Positions 1 through 8,501 of a stretch of DNA of 15,598 nucleotides are shown here, piece after piece. The stretch spans positions 6,312 to 21,909 of the forward strand of contig PACY01000033.1 in assembly GCA_002700405.1 (NCBI GenBank), read 5' to 3'. The DNA is from Flavobacteriaceae bacterium. Its GTDB lineage: Bacteria > Bacteroidota > Bacteroidia > Flavobacteriales > Flavobacteriaceae. A program made the position numbers and the translations under genes. The notes below the pieces were generated by a model that was given only the letters and a program-made list of their open reading frames with translations, had not been told where the DNA came from and made no database searches. Each line of letters opens with the position of its first letter. Positions within the stretch are counted from its first letter, which is position 1.

Positions 1-983
1 ACTTTTTTTAATCTTTTTAAACCTATGAAATAAAAAATAACACTATAAGTACTATAATGTTTGATTTTTCTATTTAAATTTTTTCTTAGGCCTATTAAAT
101 GGTTTAATCTTTTATAAAACGAAATATATCCTGTAAATATTGCTAAGCTATGTTTTATCCCTTTTGTCAACAGATAAAAAACAGAAACTATTAAATCAAT
201 AAAAAATTTAAAAAATAATAATATAAATAAATTATCCTTGTAATTTTTTGTAAGCATGTATAGTTGATTCCTGAAATTTAGGTAAGTCTTTTTATGATTT
301 TCTTTATTTAGCGTACCGCCATTTAGATGATATACTTCAGATTTATAGTGATATTTGACATCATAACCTAAATTTTGCACCCTCCAACATAGATCAATCT
401 CTTCCATATGCGCCCAAAAATCTGAATCAAAACCCTTAACGGAATTAAAAACTTCTTTTCTAATAAAGAAACAAGCTCCACAAGCCCAAAATATTTTTGA
501 AATATCATCATATTGTCCAATATCTTTTTCAATAACATTATGAATTCTCCCCCTACAATAAGGATATCCAAATTTATCTAAGAAACCACCAGCAGCTCCA
601 GCATAATCAAACATGTTTTTATTGTTATAGTCAAGGAGTTTAGGTTGAACTATTGCAGTGTTTTTTTCTAATTTAAAAAGCTCTAATATTGGATACGTCC
701 AATTAGGTGATACTTCTACATCATTATTTAAAAGGCAAATTATATCAGCATCAATTTTTTTAATGGCTAGGTTATATCCATATGCATAACCATAATTCAT
801 TTCTAAATCAATAATCTTAACATTATTAAAGTTTCTTTTTACAAAACCTGTAGAGTTGTCACTTGATCCATTATCAATAATGTATATATCAATATCATTT
901 GGAGTATTATCAACAACTGAAGGTAAAAACTTTGTTAATAAACTTAAACCATTCCAATTTAATATTGCTACTGCTGTTTTCAT
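1..983 (-). CDS. Family 2 glycosyltransferase (3' end beyond window)
   Basis: The frame starts at ATG 983..981 and stays open to the left edge, giving 327 codons with no stop. It reads as a GT-A fold family 2 glycosyltransferase of the rhamnosyltransferase/WcaA type, which moves a sugar from a nucleotide sugar to a growing polysaccharide. Visible motifs are the N-terminal strand AVAILNWNG (residues 4-12), IIDNGSSD (35-42) for nucleotide binding, LLNNDVE (84-90) in the DXD-like metal site, WACGACFFIR (166-175), and HMEEIDLCWR (192-201) with the acidic catalytic-base region. A hydrophobic stretch at about 252-272 suggests membrane association, as expected for cell-surface glycan assembly. Its start overlaps the stop of the upstream gene as ATGA, implying translational coupling. 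Donor and acceptor cannot be read from sequence. The family is near certain; the exact role is open. Confidence 0.92.
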   Translation of the reverse strand, partial: MKTAVAILNWNGLSLLTKFLPSVVDNTPNDIDIYIIDNGSSDNSTGFVKRNFNNVKIIDLEMNYGYAYGYNLAIKKIDADIICLLNNDVEVSPNWTYPILELFKLEKNTAIVQPKLLDYNNKNMFDYAGAAGGFLDKFGYPYCRGRIHNVIEKDIGQYDDISKIFWACGACFFIRKEVFNSVKGFDSDFWAHMEEIDLCWRVQNLGYDVKYHYKSEVYHLNGGTLNKENHKKTYLNFRNQLYMLTKNYKDNLFILLFFKFFIDLIVSVFYLLTKGIKHSLAIFTGYISFYKRLNHLIGLRKNLNRKIKHYSTYSVIFYFIGLKRLKK

Positions 984-1423
984 TTATATTTTGGAAAATC
1001 TTTTACAAACTTATAACATTGGTTAGAATAATCTATACTACAGTAGTAGTTAAATAATCCGTTTGTCAACATCAAATATTCGGCAATAATTTCACTATTA
1101 TAGATTGATATTTGATTAAATGTTTCCTGATTAATATTAATCTTAGGGGATTTACATTCTACTAATAGGAAAACTGAACCATTTGGTTTATAAACAATTA
1201 TATCATATCGCTTGGTCAGATTATTTACTTTTATTTTCTTTTCAACATTTATAAGCACCTTAGGGACTTTTTGCTCGTTGATTAAAAACATTATGCAATT
1301 TTGCCTGACCCATTCTTCATGAGTTAATAGAATAAATTTTTTACGAATTAGATCAAAAATATATTTCTTGTTATGTCTATTTTTGATTCTAAATTCATAA
1401 TTTGGGAAACACAAATCTATCAT
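980..1423 (-). CDS. Small PD-(D/E)XK-type protein, type I restriction HsdR N-terminal domain-like
   Basis: This 147-residue protein resembles the stand-alone HSDR_N_2 proteins common in Bacteroidota. After an EEWVRQ helix (36-41) comes a nuclease-like core: RYDIIVY (72-78) and LLVECKSP (86-93) supply Asp74, Glu89 and Lys91, the spacing of a PD-(D/E)XK active site, followed by Gln104 in a downstream helix. The protein is only the N-terminal module; no helicase or other HsdR parts, and no HsdM or HsdS, lie nearby, so it is not a working type I restriction system. It is divergent from holA with a 22-bp gap and is followed by a glycosyltransferase with a 4-bp overlap. The ATG at 1423..1421 is the only sensible start. 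Whether it cuts DNA, and what for, is unknown; position beside a replication gene is suggestive only. Confidence 0.8.
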   Translation of the reverse strand: MIDLCFPNYEFRIKNRHNKKYIFDLIRKKFILLTHEEWVRQNCIMFLINEQKVPKVLINVEKKIKVNNLTKRYDIIVYKPNGSVFLLVECKSPKININQETFNQISIYNSEIIAEYLMLTNGLFNYYCSIDYSNQCYKFVKDFPKYK

Positions 1424-1445
1424 AATTCAAATTTCGTATTTTTTA

Positions 1446-2450
1446 ATGAATTTGTTTAAGCAAATAGAAAATGATATTCAATCTAAGAAATTTTCCCCCA
1501 TATATCTGCTTATGGGAGAAGAGGAGTTTTATATCAACAAAATTACTAATCTAATTATAAATAATTCTATTTCAGAATCTGAAAAAGAATTTAATCTTAA
1601 TATTTTATATGGGAAAGACACAAGTGTTGATGAAATAATATCGATATGTAAAAAATTCCCTTTAATGTCCAAATTTCAATTAGTTGTTATTAAGGAGGCT
1701 CAAGACTTGTCAAGAACGATAGATCAGCTAACTGTATATACTAACAATTTTTTAGATTCAACAATTCTTATAATTAATTACAAACACAAAACATTAGATA
1801 AAAGAAAGAGCTTATATAAATCAATAGCTAAAAATGGAACTGTTTTAGAAAGTAAAAAACTATATGATAATCAGGTTCAGCAATGGATTAGTCAGTACCT
1901 GTCAGAGAAAAATATAAAAGCATCTAATAAAGCTGTTGTAATGATCGTGGATTATCTGGGCTCTGATTTAAACAAAATTGCTAATGAACTAAATAAATTA
2001 ATTCAATTAAAGAAGGATGAAAAGGAAATTTCAGATATAGATATTGAAAAATATATAGGTATTTCCAAAGAATACAACAATTTTGAATTAAGAAAAGCTA
2101 TTAGTGAGAAGAATAGATTTAAAGCTTTTCAAATAGCTAATTATTTTTCAAAAAACTCAAATTCTAATCCTTTAGTAGTTACAATATCTATGGTATTTGA
2201 TTTCTTTTCTAAGTTATTGCTTTATCATGCTAATGATTCAGTACCAGATTCAAAAAAAGCTGCAATTTTAAAAATAAATCCATTTTTTATCTCAGAATAT
2301 AACAGAGCTTCGAAAAACTATTCAATTAAAGAAGTTACTGAGGTTATTTCAATTATTAGGGAATATGATTTAAAGAGTAAGGGTAGTGGAGCAAAAAACA
2401 TTAGTCATTTAGATTTGTTAAAAGAAATGATTAGCAGAATAGTTTCTTAA
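1446..2450 (+). CDS. holA: DNA polymerase III subunit delta
   Basis: The 334-residue product matches the clamp-loader delta subunit, which opens the beta sliding clamp so it can be loaded onto primed DNA. The N-terminus has the typical PIYLLMGEEEFYIN (18-31), the position where AAA+ ATPases carry a P-loop; delta keeps the fold but lacks a functional Walker A, as seen here. The middle carries the delta-type helical segment (DYLGSDLNKIANELNKL, about 168-184), and the C-terminal collar helices end in DLLKEMISRIVS. Length is normal for the family. The gene starts 22 bp from the divergent HsdR_N-like gene and its TAA stop overlaps the stop of the convergent E1 gene. No Shine-Dalgarno sequence precedes the ATG and no exact TAnnTTTG box was found in the short gap, so its promoter may lie within the neighbouring gene. 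Confidence 0.93.
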   Translation: MNLFKQIENDIQSKKFSPIYLLMGEEEFYINKITNLIINNSISESEKEFNLNILYGKDTSVDEIISICKKFPLMSKFQLVVIKEAQDLSRTIDQLTVYTNNFLDSTILIINYKHKTLDKRKSLYKSIAKNGTVLESKKLYDNQVQQWISQYLSEKNIKASNKAVVMIVDYLGSDLNKIANELNKLIQLKKDEKEISDIDIEKYIGISKEYNNFELRKAISEKNRFKAFQIANYFSKNSNSNPLVVTISMVFDFFSKLLLYHANDSVPDSKKAAILKINPFFISEYNRASKNYSIKEVTEVISIIREYDLKSKGSGAKNISHLDLLKEMISRIVS

Positions 2451-4855
2451 AACGTTTTTGGAAACTTTAAAGGATTTGACTCATGCATTATATCATAAAC
2501 TGAATCAAAAATGTCATCCATTGATGGCTTTGAAAAATAATCACCATCTTGACCGTATGCTGGTCTATGGTTTTTTGCAGTTAATAATTTAGGAGAACTG
2601 TCGAGATAATCATAGATATTTTGATTTGATATTAACTCATTTAAAATATATGCACTTGCACCTCCAGAAAAATCTTCATCTACAATTAATAGACGATTAG
2701 TTTTTTCTATACTTTTTAAAATCTCATGATCTATATCAAAAGGTATTAATGATTGACAGTCAATAATCTCAGAAGATATATTAAATGTTCTTAATTCTTC
2801 AGCAGCTTTTTCAACAAGATCTAATGTAGACCCATAAGAAACAATAGTAATGTCTTCACCGTTAGTTAAATAATCAACTTTACCAATAGGCGTATTGAAA
2901 TCTCCAATATTTGCAGGGAGCTTTTCTTTATGTCTATATTTATTTAAACATTCAATTACTAAAGCAGGCTGATCTCCTTCCAGTAGCGTATTATAAAATC
3001 CTGCAGCTTTAGTCATGTTTCTAGGAACTAAAACATAAATACCTCTTATCAGATTTATAATCCCTCCCATTGGTGATCCAGAGTGCCAAATTCCTTCTAA
3101 TCTATGACCTCTTGTTCTAATAATAAGAGGAGCCTTTTGTTTACCTCTTGTTCTGTAGTGTAAGGTTGCCAAATCATCACTCATTATTTGAATAGCATAT
3201 AGTAAATAATCTAAATATTGAATTTCAGCAATAGGTCTTAGACCTCTGAGCGCTAAACCAATACCTTGTCCTATTATTGTGGCTTCTCTAATACCTGAAT
3301 CAAAAACTCTAACTTCACCATACTTCTCTTGGAGACCTTCTAATCCCTGATTTACACCACCAATTTTACCTGAATCTTGACCAAAAATTAGAACATTCTT
3401 ATGCTTTTTTAGAATAGCATCAAAATTTTCACGTATAATAATCCTTCCATCCTCATCTGTTGATTTGTCATTGTATTTTGGTTTAATCTCATCAATTTTA
3501 ACAGGGCTAAAACTTGATTCACTGTATAAATGAGAACTATAATCAGTTTGGGTATTTTTTTTAATTTTTTCTAGCCAATTAGTTAATGCTTGAGTATTTG
3601 GTGATTTTAACTTAATCAATTCACGTATTATTTTTCTAGAACAAGCAAAGAACTCTCTTTTTAAGGGTTCTTCAATTGAATTAAGATCATTTAGAATTTT
3701 AGCTGTGTTATGGTCAATTGATTCATTAAAAAGATGCTTGATCTGATTTGTTAGTTCTAATATATTGTCTTTTGTCTCTGATATAGACAGCTTTTTAGCT
3801 TTTCTTACAGCCTCTCTAACTTCTTTTTTAACTGAATTCTCAATAGACTTTAATTCTTCTTCATTACTTATTTGATTAGCAATCATCCATTCTCTCATTT
3901 TAGAATTACAATCGAATTCTTTCTCCCATTCTAATCTTTTTTTAGATTTATATCTTTCATGAGATCCAGAAGTTGAATGTCCTAGAGGTTGAGTTAATTC
4001 CTTTACATGAACTAAAACTGGTGAATGATTAGTTCTTGAAATTTCTTCAGCTTTTTGATAAGTAGTAATTAGATTAGGATAATCCCAACCCATAACTTTT
4101 ATTATTTCATATCCCTTATTTTCATCATCAGTTTGGAAACCGCTTAAAACTTTAGAAATATCTTCTTTAGTTGTTTGATATTTTGAAGGAACAGAAATAC
4201 CATAATTATCATCCCAAACACTAATAATTACTGGAATTTGAAGAACTCCAGCTGCGTTAAATGTTTCAAAAAAAAGACCTTCGCTTGTAGCAGAATCGCC
4301 AATAGTCCCCCATGCAACTTCATTCCCTTTTATAGAAAAATTTTCTGCTTCCAAATTTTTATTTTCTCTGTATATTTTAGATGCTAATCCCAATCCTAGA
4401 AGTCTTGGCATTTGACTTCCTGTTGGAGATAAATCAGCACTGGAATTTTTTTGTGTAGTAAGATCTTTCCAATTGTATTTATCATCAAGACTATGAGTTG
4501 CAAAAGAACTATTCATCTGTCTTCCAGCACTCATGGGATCATAGTTAAGGTCAGTATGACCATACAAAGCAGAAAAATATTGTAATGGGGTAAGCTCTCC
4601 AATGGCCATCATAAATGTTTGATCTCTATAATAACCAGACCTGAAATCTCCATCTCTAAATGATTTAGCCATAGCAATTTGAGGCAGCTCTTTTCCATCA
4701 CCGAATATTCCAAAACTAGCCTTTCCATTTAACACTTCTCTTCTTCCTAACACGCTACATTCTCTACTAGTAATAGCTATTTTATAATCATTTATAATTT
4801 CTTTTTTGAAATCTTCAAATGAGAGAGAAATGTTTTTTAATGTAGAGGATTGCAT
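2447..4855 (-). CDS. 2-oxoacid dehydrogenase E1, fused alpha and beta subunits (branched-chain type)
   Basis: This is a single-chain E1 of a thiamine-diphosphate 2-oxoacid dehydrogenase complex, which decarboxylates a 2-oxoacid and passes the acyl group to E2 lipoyl arms. Numbering counts from a TTG codon one position earlier. The alpha half (about 20-310) has GDSATSEG (187-194) and WDDNYGIS (215-222), the two parts of the thiamine-diphosphate/Mg motif with the usual NN replaced by DD, plus GHSTSGSH (293-300) at the active-site loop. A linker of about 160 residues leads to the beta half (about 470-795) with IREATIIGQGIGLALRG (523-539), RTRGH (581-585) and SGGASAY (731-737). The longest frame begins at TTG 4858, but ATG at 4855 follows immediately and is preferred (802 residues). 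Branched-chain 2-oxoacids are the likely substrate by family resemblance, not proven. An 80-bp gap separates it from the upstream LOG gene. Confidence 0.88.
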   Translation of the reverse strand: MQSSTLKNISLSFEDFKKEIINDYKIAITSRECSVLGRREVLNGKASFGIFGDGKELPQIAMAKSFRDGDFRSGYYRDQTFMMAIGELTPLQYFSALYGHTDLNYDPMSAGRQMNSSFATHSLDDKYNWKDLTTQKNSSADLSPTGSQMPRLLGLGLASKIYRENKNLEAENFSIKGNEVAWGTIGDSATSEGLFFETFNAAGVLQIPVIISVWDDNYGISVPSKYQTTKEDISKVLSGFQTDDENKGYEIIKVMGWDYPNLITTYQKAEEISRTNHSPVLVHVKELTQPLGHSTSGSHERYKSKKRLEWEKEFDCNSKMREWMIANQISNEEELKSIENSVKKEVREAVRKAKKLSISETKDNILELTNQIKHLFNESIDHNTAKILNDLNSIEEPLKREFFACSRKIIRELIKLKSPNTQALTNWLEKIKKNTQTDYSSHLYSESSFSPVKIDEIKPKYNDKSTDEDGRIIIRENFDAILKKHKNVLIFGQDSGKIGGVNQGLEGLQEKYGEVRVFDSGIREATIIGQGIGLALRGLRPIAEIQYLDYLLYAIQIMSDDLATLHYRTRGKQKAPLIIRTRGHRLEGIWHSGSPMGGIINLIRGIYVLVPRNMTKAAGFYNTLLEGDQPALVIECLNKYRHKEKLPANIGDFNTPIGKVDYLTNGEDITIVSYGSTLDLVEKAAEELRTFNISSEIIDCQSLIPFDIDHEILKSIEKTNRLLIVDEDFSGGASAYILNELISNQNIYDYLDSSPKLLTAKNHRPAYGQDGDYFSKPSMDDIFDSVYDIMHESNPLKFPKTF

Positions 4856-4935
4856 CAATAAAAATTAACAAGCAGCAAGATAATTAAACTATATACTATA
4901 TCCAATTATGAAATTAGCGAAAACATAAAATTGTT

Positions 4936-5628
4936 TTAGAAGTTAGGACTTAATCCGTAATCATTATGGAAGTCTTCAAGTATTTTAATTACCTCTTCTT
5001 TTTCATCAACAATATGAAAAATACACATATCATCATTGCTTACGGTCTTGTTGTTTTTCATCAATGTTTCTTTAATCCAATCAATTAATCCTGACCAGAA
5101 TGTGCTGCCTACAAGAATTATAGGGAATTTTTCAATTTTAGTAGTTTGAATTAAAGTAATAGCTTCGAATAATTCATCTAAAGTTCCAAATCCTCCAGGC
5201 ATAACAACAAACCCCTGTGCATATTTCATAAACATAACTTTTCTTACAAAAAAATAATCAAAATCTATTTTTTTATCATGATCTATATATATGTTATCAC
5301 TTTCTTTCTTTTCAAAAGGCAGTTCTATGCATAGTCCTATAGATTTTCCGCTAGCCTCTTTAGCACCTTTGTTCGCAGCCTCCATTATCCCTGGACCTCC
5401 ACCTGTAATTACACCATAACCATTTTCTACAATTGATGAAGCTATTTCTTTAGCTAACAAATAATACTTATGATCACTTTTAGTTCTTGCTGAACCAAAA
5501 ATTGATATGGATGGTCCTATTTGACTCATTTTCTCATATCCGTTAACAAATTCTCCCATAATTTTAAATATAGACCATGAGTCATTTGTTTTTATTTCGT
5601 TCCAGCTTTTTGGATGACGCTTATTCAT
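4936..5628 (-). CDS. LOG family protein (TIGR00730-type Rossmann fold)
   Basis: The 230-residue protein carries both hallmarks of the LOG (Lonely Guy) family: GGGPGIMEAANKGA (76-89) and PGGFGTLDE (144-152), the latter being the PGGxGTxxE motif whose Glu152 is catalytic, with Arg129-Lys130 just before. LOG enzymes are phosphoribohydrolases that split nucleoside 5'-monophosphates into base and ribose 5-phosphate; many bacterial members act on AMP or on cytokinin nucleotides. An N-terminal extension of about 35 residues (SWSIFKIMGEFVNGYE) is seen in the longer bacterial subgroup. It sits 19 bp downstream of uvrA on the same strand and is probably cotranscribed with it. The actual substrate cannot be told from sequence; nucleotide salvage is an inference. 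Confidence 0.9.
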   Translation of the reverse strand: MNKRHPKSWNEIKTNDSWSIFKIMGEFVNGYEKMSQIGPSISIFGSARTKSDHKYYLLAKEIASSIVENGYGVITGGGPGIMEAANKGAKEASGKSIGLCIELPFEKKESDNIYIDHDKKIDFDYFFVRKVMFMKYAQGFVVMPGGFGTLDELFEAITLIQTTKIEKFPIILVGSTFWSGLIDWIKETLMKNNKTVSNDDMCIFHIVDEKEEVIKILEDFHNDYGLSPNF

Positions 5629-5647
5629 AATAATAATTTTTTAATTT

Positions 5648-8479
5648 TTAATTTAATTCTTTTTTTAGAAATATAGCTGTGTGATTGTTTTTATAAGATA
5701 GGATCTCTTCTGGAGTACCGCTAAAAACAATCATACCGCCCTTATTTCCGCCTTCCGGGCCAATATCAATAATATGATCAACAGTTTTTATAACATCTAA
5801 GTTGTGTTCAATAATCAAAACCGTATTTCCTTTATCAACCAACTTATTTAATACACCCATTAGAACTTTAATATCCTCAAAATGTAGGCCAGTTGTTGGT
5901 TCATCTAATATATAAAAAGTATTTCCAGTATCTCTTTTTGATAATTCTGTTGCTAATTTAATTCTTTGTGCTTCACCTCCAGACAGCGTAGTGCTTTGTT
6001 GCCCCATTGTTATATATCCAAGTCCTACCTCTTGGATTGTTTTTAGCTTCTTATATATTTTTGGTACATGTTTAAAAAAATCAACTGCAGTATTTATAGT
6101 CATATTAAGCACATCATTTATTGATTTTCCTTTATACTTTATTTCTAGAGTTTCTCTGTTAAATCTTTTTGACATACAGCTCTCACATTCTATATATACA
6201 TCTGGAAGGAAATTCATTTCAATTAATTTTAAACCACCTCCTTTACATTCTTCACAACGTCCTCCTTGGACATTAAAACTAAATCTCCCAGGTTTATAAC
6301 CCCTAATAACTGATTCGGTTAATAAGGAGAATAAGCTACGGATTTCAGTATAAACACCGCAATATGTAGCTGGGTTGCTTCTAGGAGTCCGTCCAATGGG
6401 TTTTTGATCTATATTAACAACTTTATCAATATTTTCAATTCCTTTAATAGACTTATAGGTTAATATATTTTTTTTCCCATTATATAAATAGTTGTTTAAA
6501 ATTGGATACAATGTTTCATTAACTAAAGTTGATTTACCGCTTCCTGAAACTCCAGTAACACCTATCATTTTGTTCAAAGGGAATGATACATCTATATTTT
6601 TTAAGTTATTTCCTTTACAACCAAAAACATCTATTGATTTGCCATTTCCTTTTCTCCTTACCTTAGGAGTTTCTATAAACCTAATATTGTTTATATAATC
6701 AGAAGTTAAAGATTGACTTTTTTTAATTGAATCTAAACTTCCTTCATAAATAATTTTACCTCCGTCTTTGCCAGCTGCTGGACCTATATCTATTATGTGA
6801 TCTGCACGAGTGATCATCTCTTTATCATGCTCTACTACAATTATTGAATTACCTAGATCTCTTAAGGATTCTAATGATTTTATTAATTTATCATTATCTC
6901 TTTGATGTAATCCTATGCTAGGTTCATCAAGGATATATAATACCCCTATTAATTGAGACCCAATTTGTGAGGCTAGCCTAATACGTTGACTTTCACCTCC
7001 AGAAAGCGATCTTGATGATCTGTTAAGTGTTAGGTATTCTAATCCGACATTAACTAGAAATTGTAATCTTTTATTTAGTTCTTTGATTATTTCCTCAGAT
7101 ATTATTTGTTGTTTGTTAGATAATTTTGGGGTTATTTTGTTAAACCAGCTACTTAGCTCATTAATTTCCATATTTACCAGATCGTCAATAGTTTTTTCAT
7201 CTAACTTAAAAAATAATGACTCTTTTTTGAGTCTTGATCCTTTACATGAATGACAAACTATTTTATCCATATATTTATTTGCCCACCTTCTTAATGCGAT
7301 AGATTCTGAGTTTTTATACTGCTCTTCAATGAAATTTACTATTCCTTCAAATGTGATCTCATATTTTCTATTTACTCCTAAAGTCTTATTATTTATTATA
7401 AGTACATCATTTAGACCATAAAGAATTGCATTTAATGCTTCTTTAGGAATATTTTTTATGGGTTCTTTTAGTGAAAAGTCAAATTTTTTAGCTATTAATT
7501 TAATTTGCTTATTAATCCAGCTGCCAGATGTATTTTTAATTAATTCTATTCCATTTTGCGAAATGGATAAATCCCTGTCAGGAATTAATCTGTCAATATT
7601 TACTTTTTTCACACTTCCTATTCCATTACAACTCTTACAAGCTCCCTTTGGAGAATTAAATGAAAAACTATTTGGATCAGGTATTTGATATGAAATACCT
7701 GTTTTTTCACACATTAGATTTTTACTAAAGTATTTTATATGATTTCCTTTTTCATCACAGATTAAAATAGAATCTTCACCATGGTACATTCCAGTCTCTA
7801 TACTGTCTTTTAGTCTATTGGATTTCTTATTTATTTTAGTTAAATCTAATCTGTCTATAATTATTTCGATATCATGATTTTTATATCTATCTAGCATTAG
7901 ATCATTTGTTAAATCGATAAATTCACCATCAATCCTTGCTTGTGTATATCCTTTTTTAATTATCTGTTGAAATAGTTCTCTATAGTGCCCTTTTCTGGCT
8001 TTGACTAATGGAGCTAGTAGATATATTCGATTACCAACATATTCTTTTTCTATTAACTCCTGTATTTGATCAATTGTATACTTAACCATTTTCTTCCCTG
8101 TATTATAGCTATAGGCTTCACTAATTTTAGCATACAATAGTCGCATAAAGTCATATATTTCAGTTATTGTTCCTACTGTAGATCTTGGAGATCTGTTAGT
8201 TGTTTTTTGTTCTATAGCAATTACAGGAGAAAGTCCATTTATCTTATCAACATCAGGTCTTTCAAGATTAGATAAATATTGTCTAGCATAAGCTGAAAAA
8301 GTTTCTATATATCTTCTTTGACCCTCTGCATAAATTGTGTCAAAAGCTAACGAAGACTTTCCACTACCAGAAAGACCAGTAATCACAACCAGCTTGTTCC
8401 TAGGAATTATTAGATCAACATTTTTTAAATTATGTGATCTAGCACCATAGATTTCTATGTTTTCTTCAATTTCTAGCAT
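5648..8479 (-). CDS. uvrA: Excinuclease ABC subunit A
   Basis: UvrA is the damage-sensing ATPase of nucleotide excision repair; it dimerises, loads UvrB at lesions and leaves. The 943-residue length is standard. The first ATPase half has Walker A GLSGSGKSS (35-43), signature LSGGESQRI (492-500) and Walker B YILDEP (515-520). The second has GVSGSGKST (643-651), LSGGEAQRI (832-840) and YILDEP (856-861). A complete C4 zinc site is visible at C742-x2-C745 and C765-x2-C768 inside the conserved EMNFLPDVYIEC stretch. In the first half only CKSC (281-284) is intact: upstream there is a lone C257 where many UvrAs have a second CxxC, and another CxxC lies at 409-412. The gene starts 22 bp after ggt and precedes the LOG gene by 19 bp. 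No LexA-like operator was seen. Confidence 0.98.
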   Translation of the reverse strand: MLEIEENIEIYGARSHNLKNVDLIIPRNKLVVITGLSGSGKSSLAFDTIYAEGQRRYIETFSAYARQYLSNLERPDVDKINGLSPVIAIEQKTTNRSPRSTVGTITEIYDFMRLLYAKISEAYSYNTGKKMVKYTIDQIQELIEKEYVGNRIYLLAPLVKARKGHYRELFQQIIKKGYTQARIDGEFIDLTNDLMLDRYKNHDIEIIIDRLDLTKINKKSNRLKDSIETGMYHGEDSILICDEKGNHIKYFSKNLMCEKTGISYQIPDPNSFSFNSPKGACKSCNGIGSVKKVNIDRLIPDRDLSISQNGIELIKNTSGSWINKQIKLIAKKFDFSLKEPIKNIPKEALNAILYGLNDVLIINNKTLGVNRKYEITFEGIVNFIEEQYKNSESIALRRWANKYMDKIVCHSCKGSRLKKESLFFKLDEKTIDDLVNMEINELSSWFNKITPKLSNKQQIISEEIIKELNKRLQFLVNVGLEYLTLNRSSRSLSGGESQRIRLASQIGSQLIGVLYILDEPSIGLHQRDNDKLIKSLESLRDLGNSIIVVEHDKEMITRADHIIDIGPAAGKDGGKIIYEGSLDSIKKSQSLTSDYINNIRFIETPKVRRKGNGKSIDVFGCKGNNLKNIDVSFPLNKMIGVTGVSGSGKSTLVNETLYPILNNYLYNGKKNILTYKSIKGIENIDKVVNIDQKPIGRTPRSNPATYCGVYTEIRSLFSLLTESVIRGYKPGRFSFNVQGGRCEECKGGGLKLIEMNFLPDVYIECESCMSKRFNRETLEIKYKGKSINDVLNMTINTAVDFFKHVPKIYKKLKTIQEVGLGYITMGQQSTTLSGGEAQRIKLATELSKRDTGNTFYILDEPTTGLHFEDIKVLMGVLNKLVDKGNTVLIIEHNLDVIKTVDHIIDIGPEGGNKGGMIVFSGTPEEILSYKNNHTAIFLKKELN

Positions 8480-8501
8480 AAGTTATTATAGTGAGGATTT
8501 A

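Noticed and set aside
368..571. A 67-codon minus-strand open frame
   Set aside because: It is an out-of-frame shadow inside the glycosyltransferase gene, which is fully open in its own frame from 983 to the left edge and carries all the family motifs.
980..1423. A type I restriction-modification locus
   Set aside because: Only an N-terminal HsdR-like module is present; helicase, HsdM and HsdS are absent nearby, and the neighbours are housekeeping genes.
1424..1445. Divergent promoters in the holA gap
   Set aside because: The 22-bp gap holds only one-mismatch versions of TAnnTTTG on either strand, which are expected by chance in DNA this AT-rich.
4856..4858. TTG start giving an 803-residue E1
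   Set aside because: An ATG follows as the very next codon, so the TTG only adds one residue and is not needed.
4856..4935. A separate promoter for the E1 gene
   Set aside because: The 80-bp gap has room for one, but no exact TAnnTTTG occurs on the minus strand; near matches are not convincing.
5991..7688. Three plus-strand open frames (5991-6299, 6492-6698, 7458-7688) opposite uvrA
   Set aside because: They lie antisense to strongly conserved uvrA coding sequence, have no promoter or leader, and their proteins look like low-complexity antisense translations.
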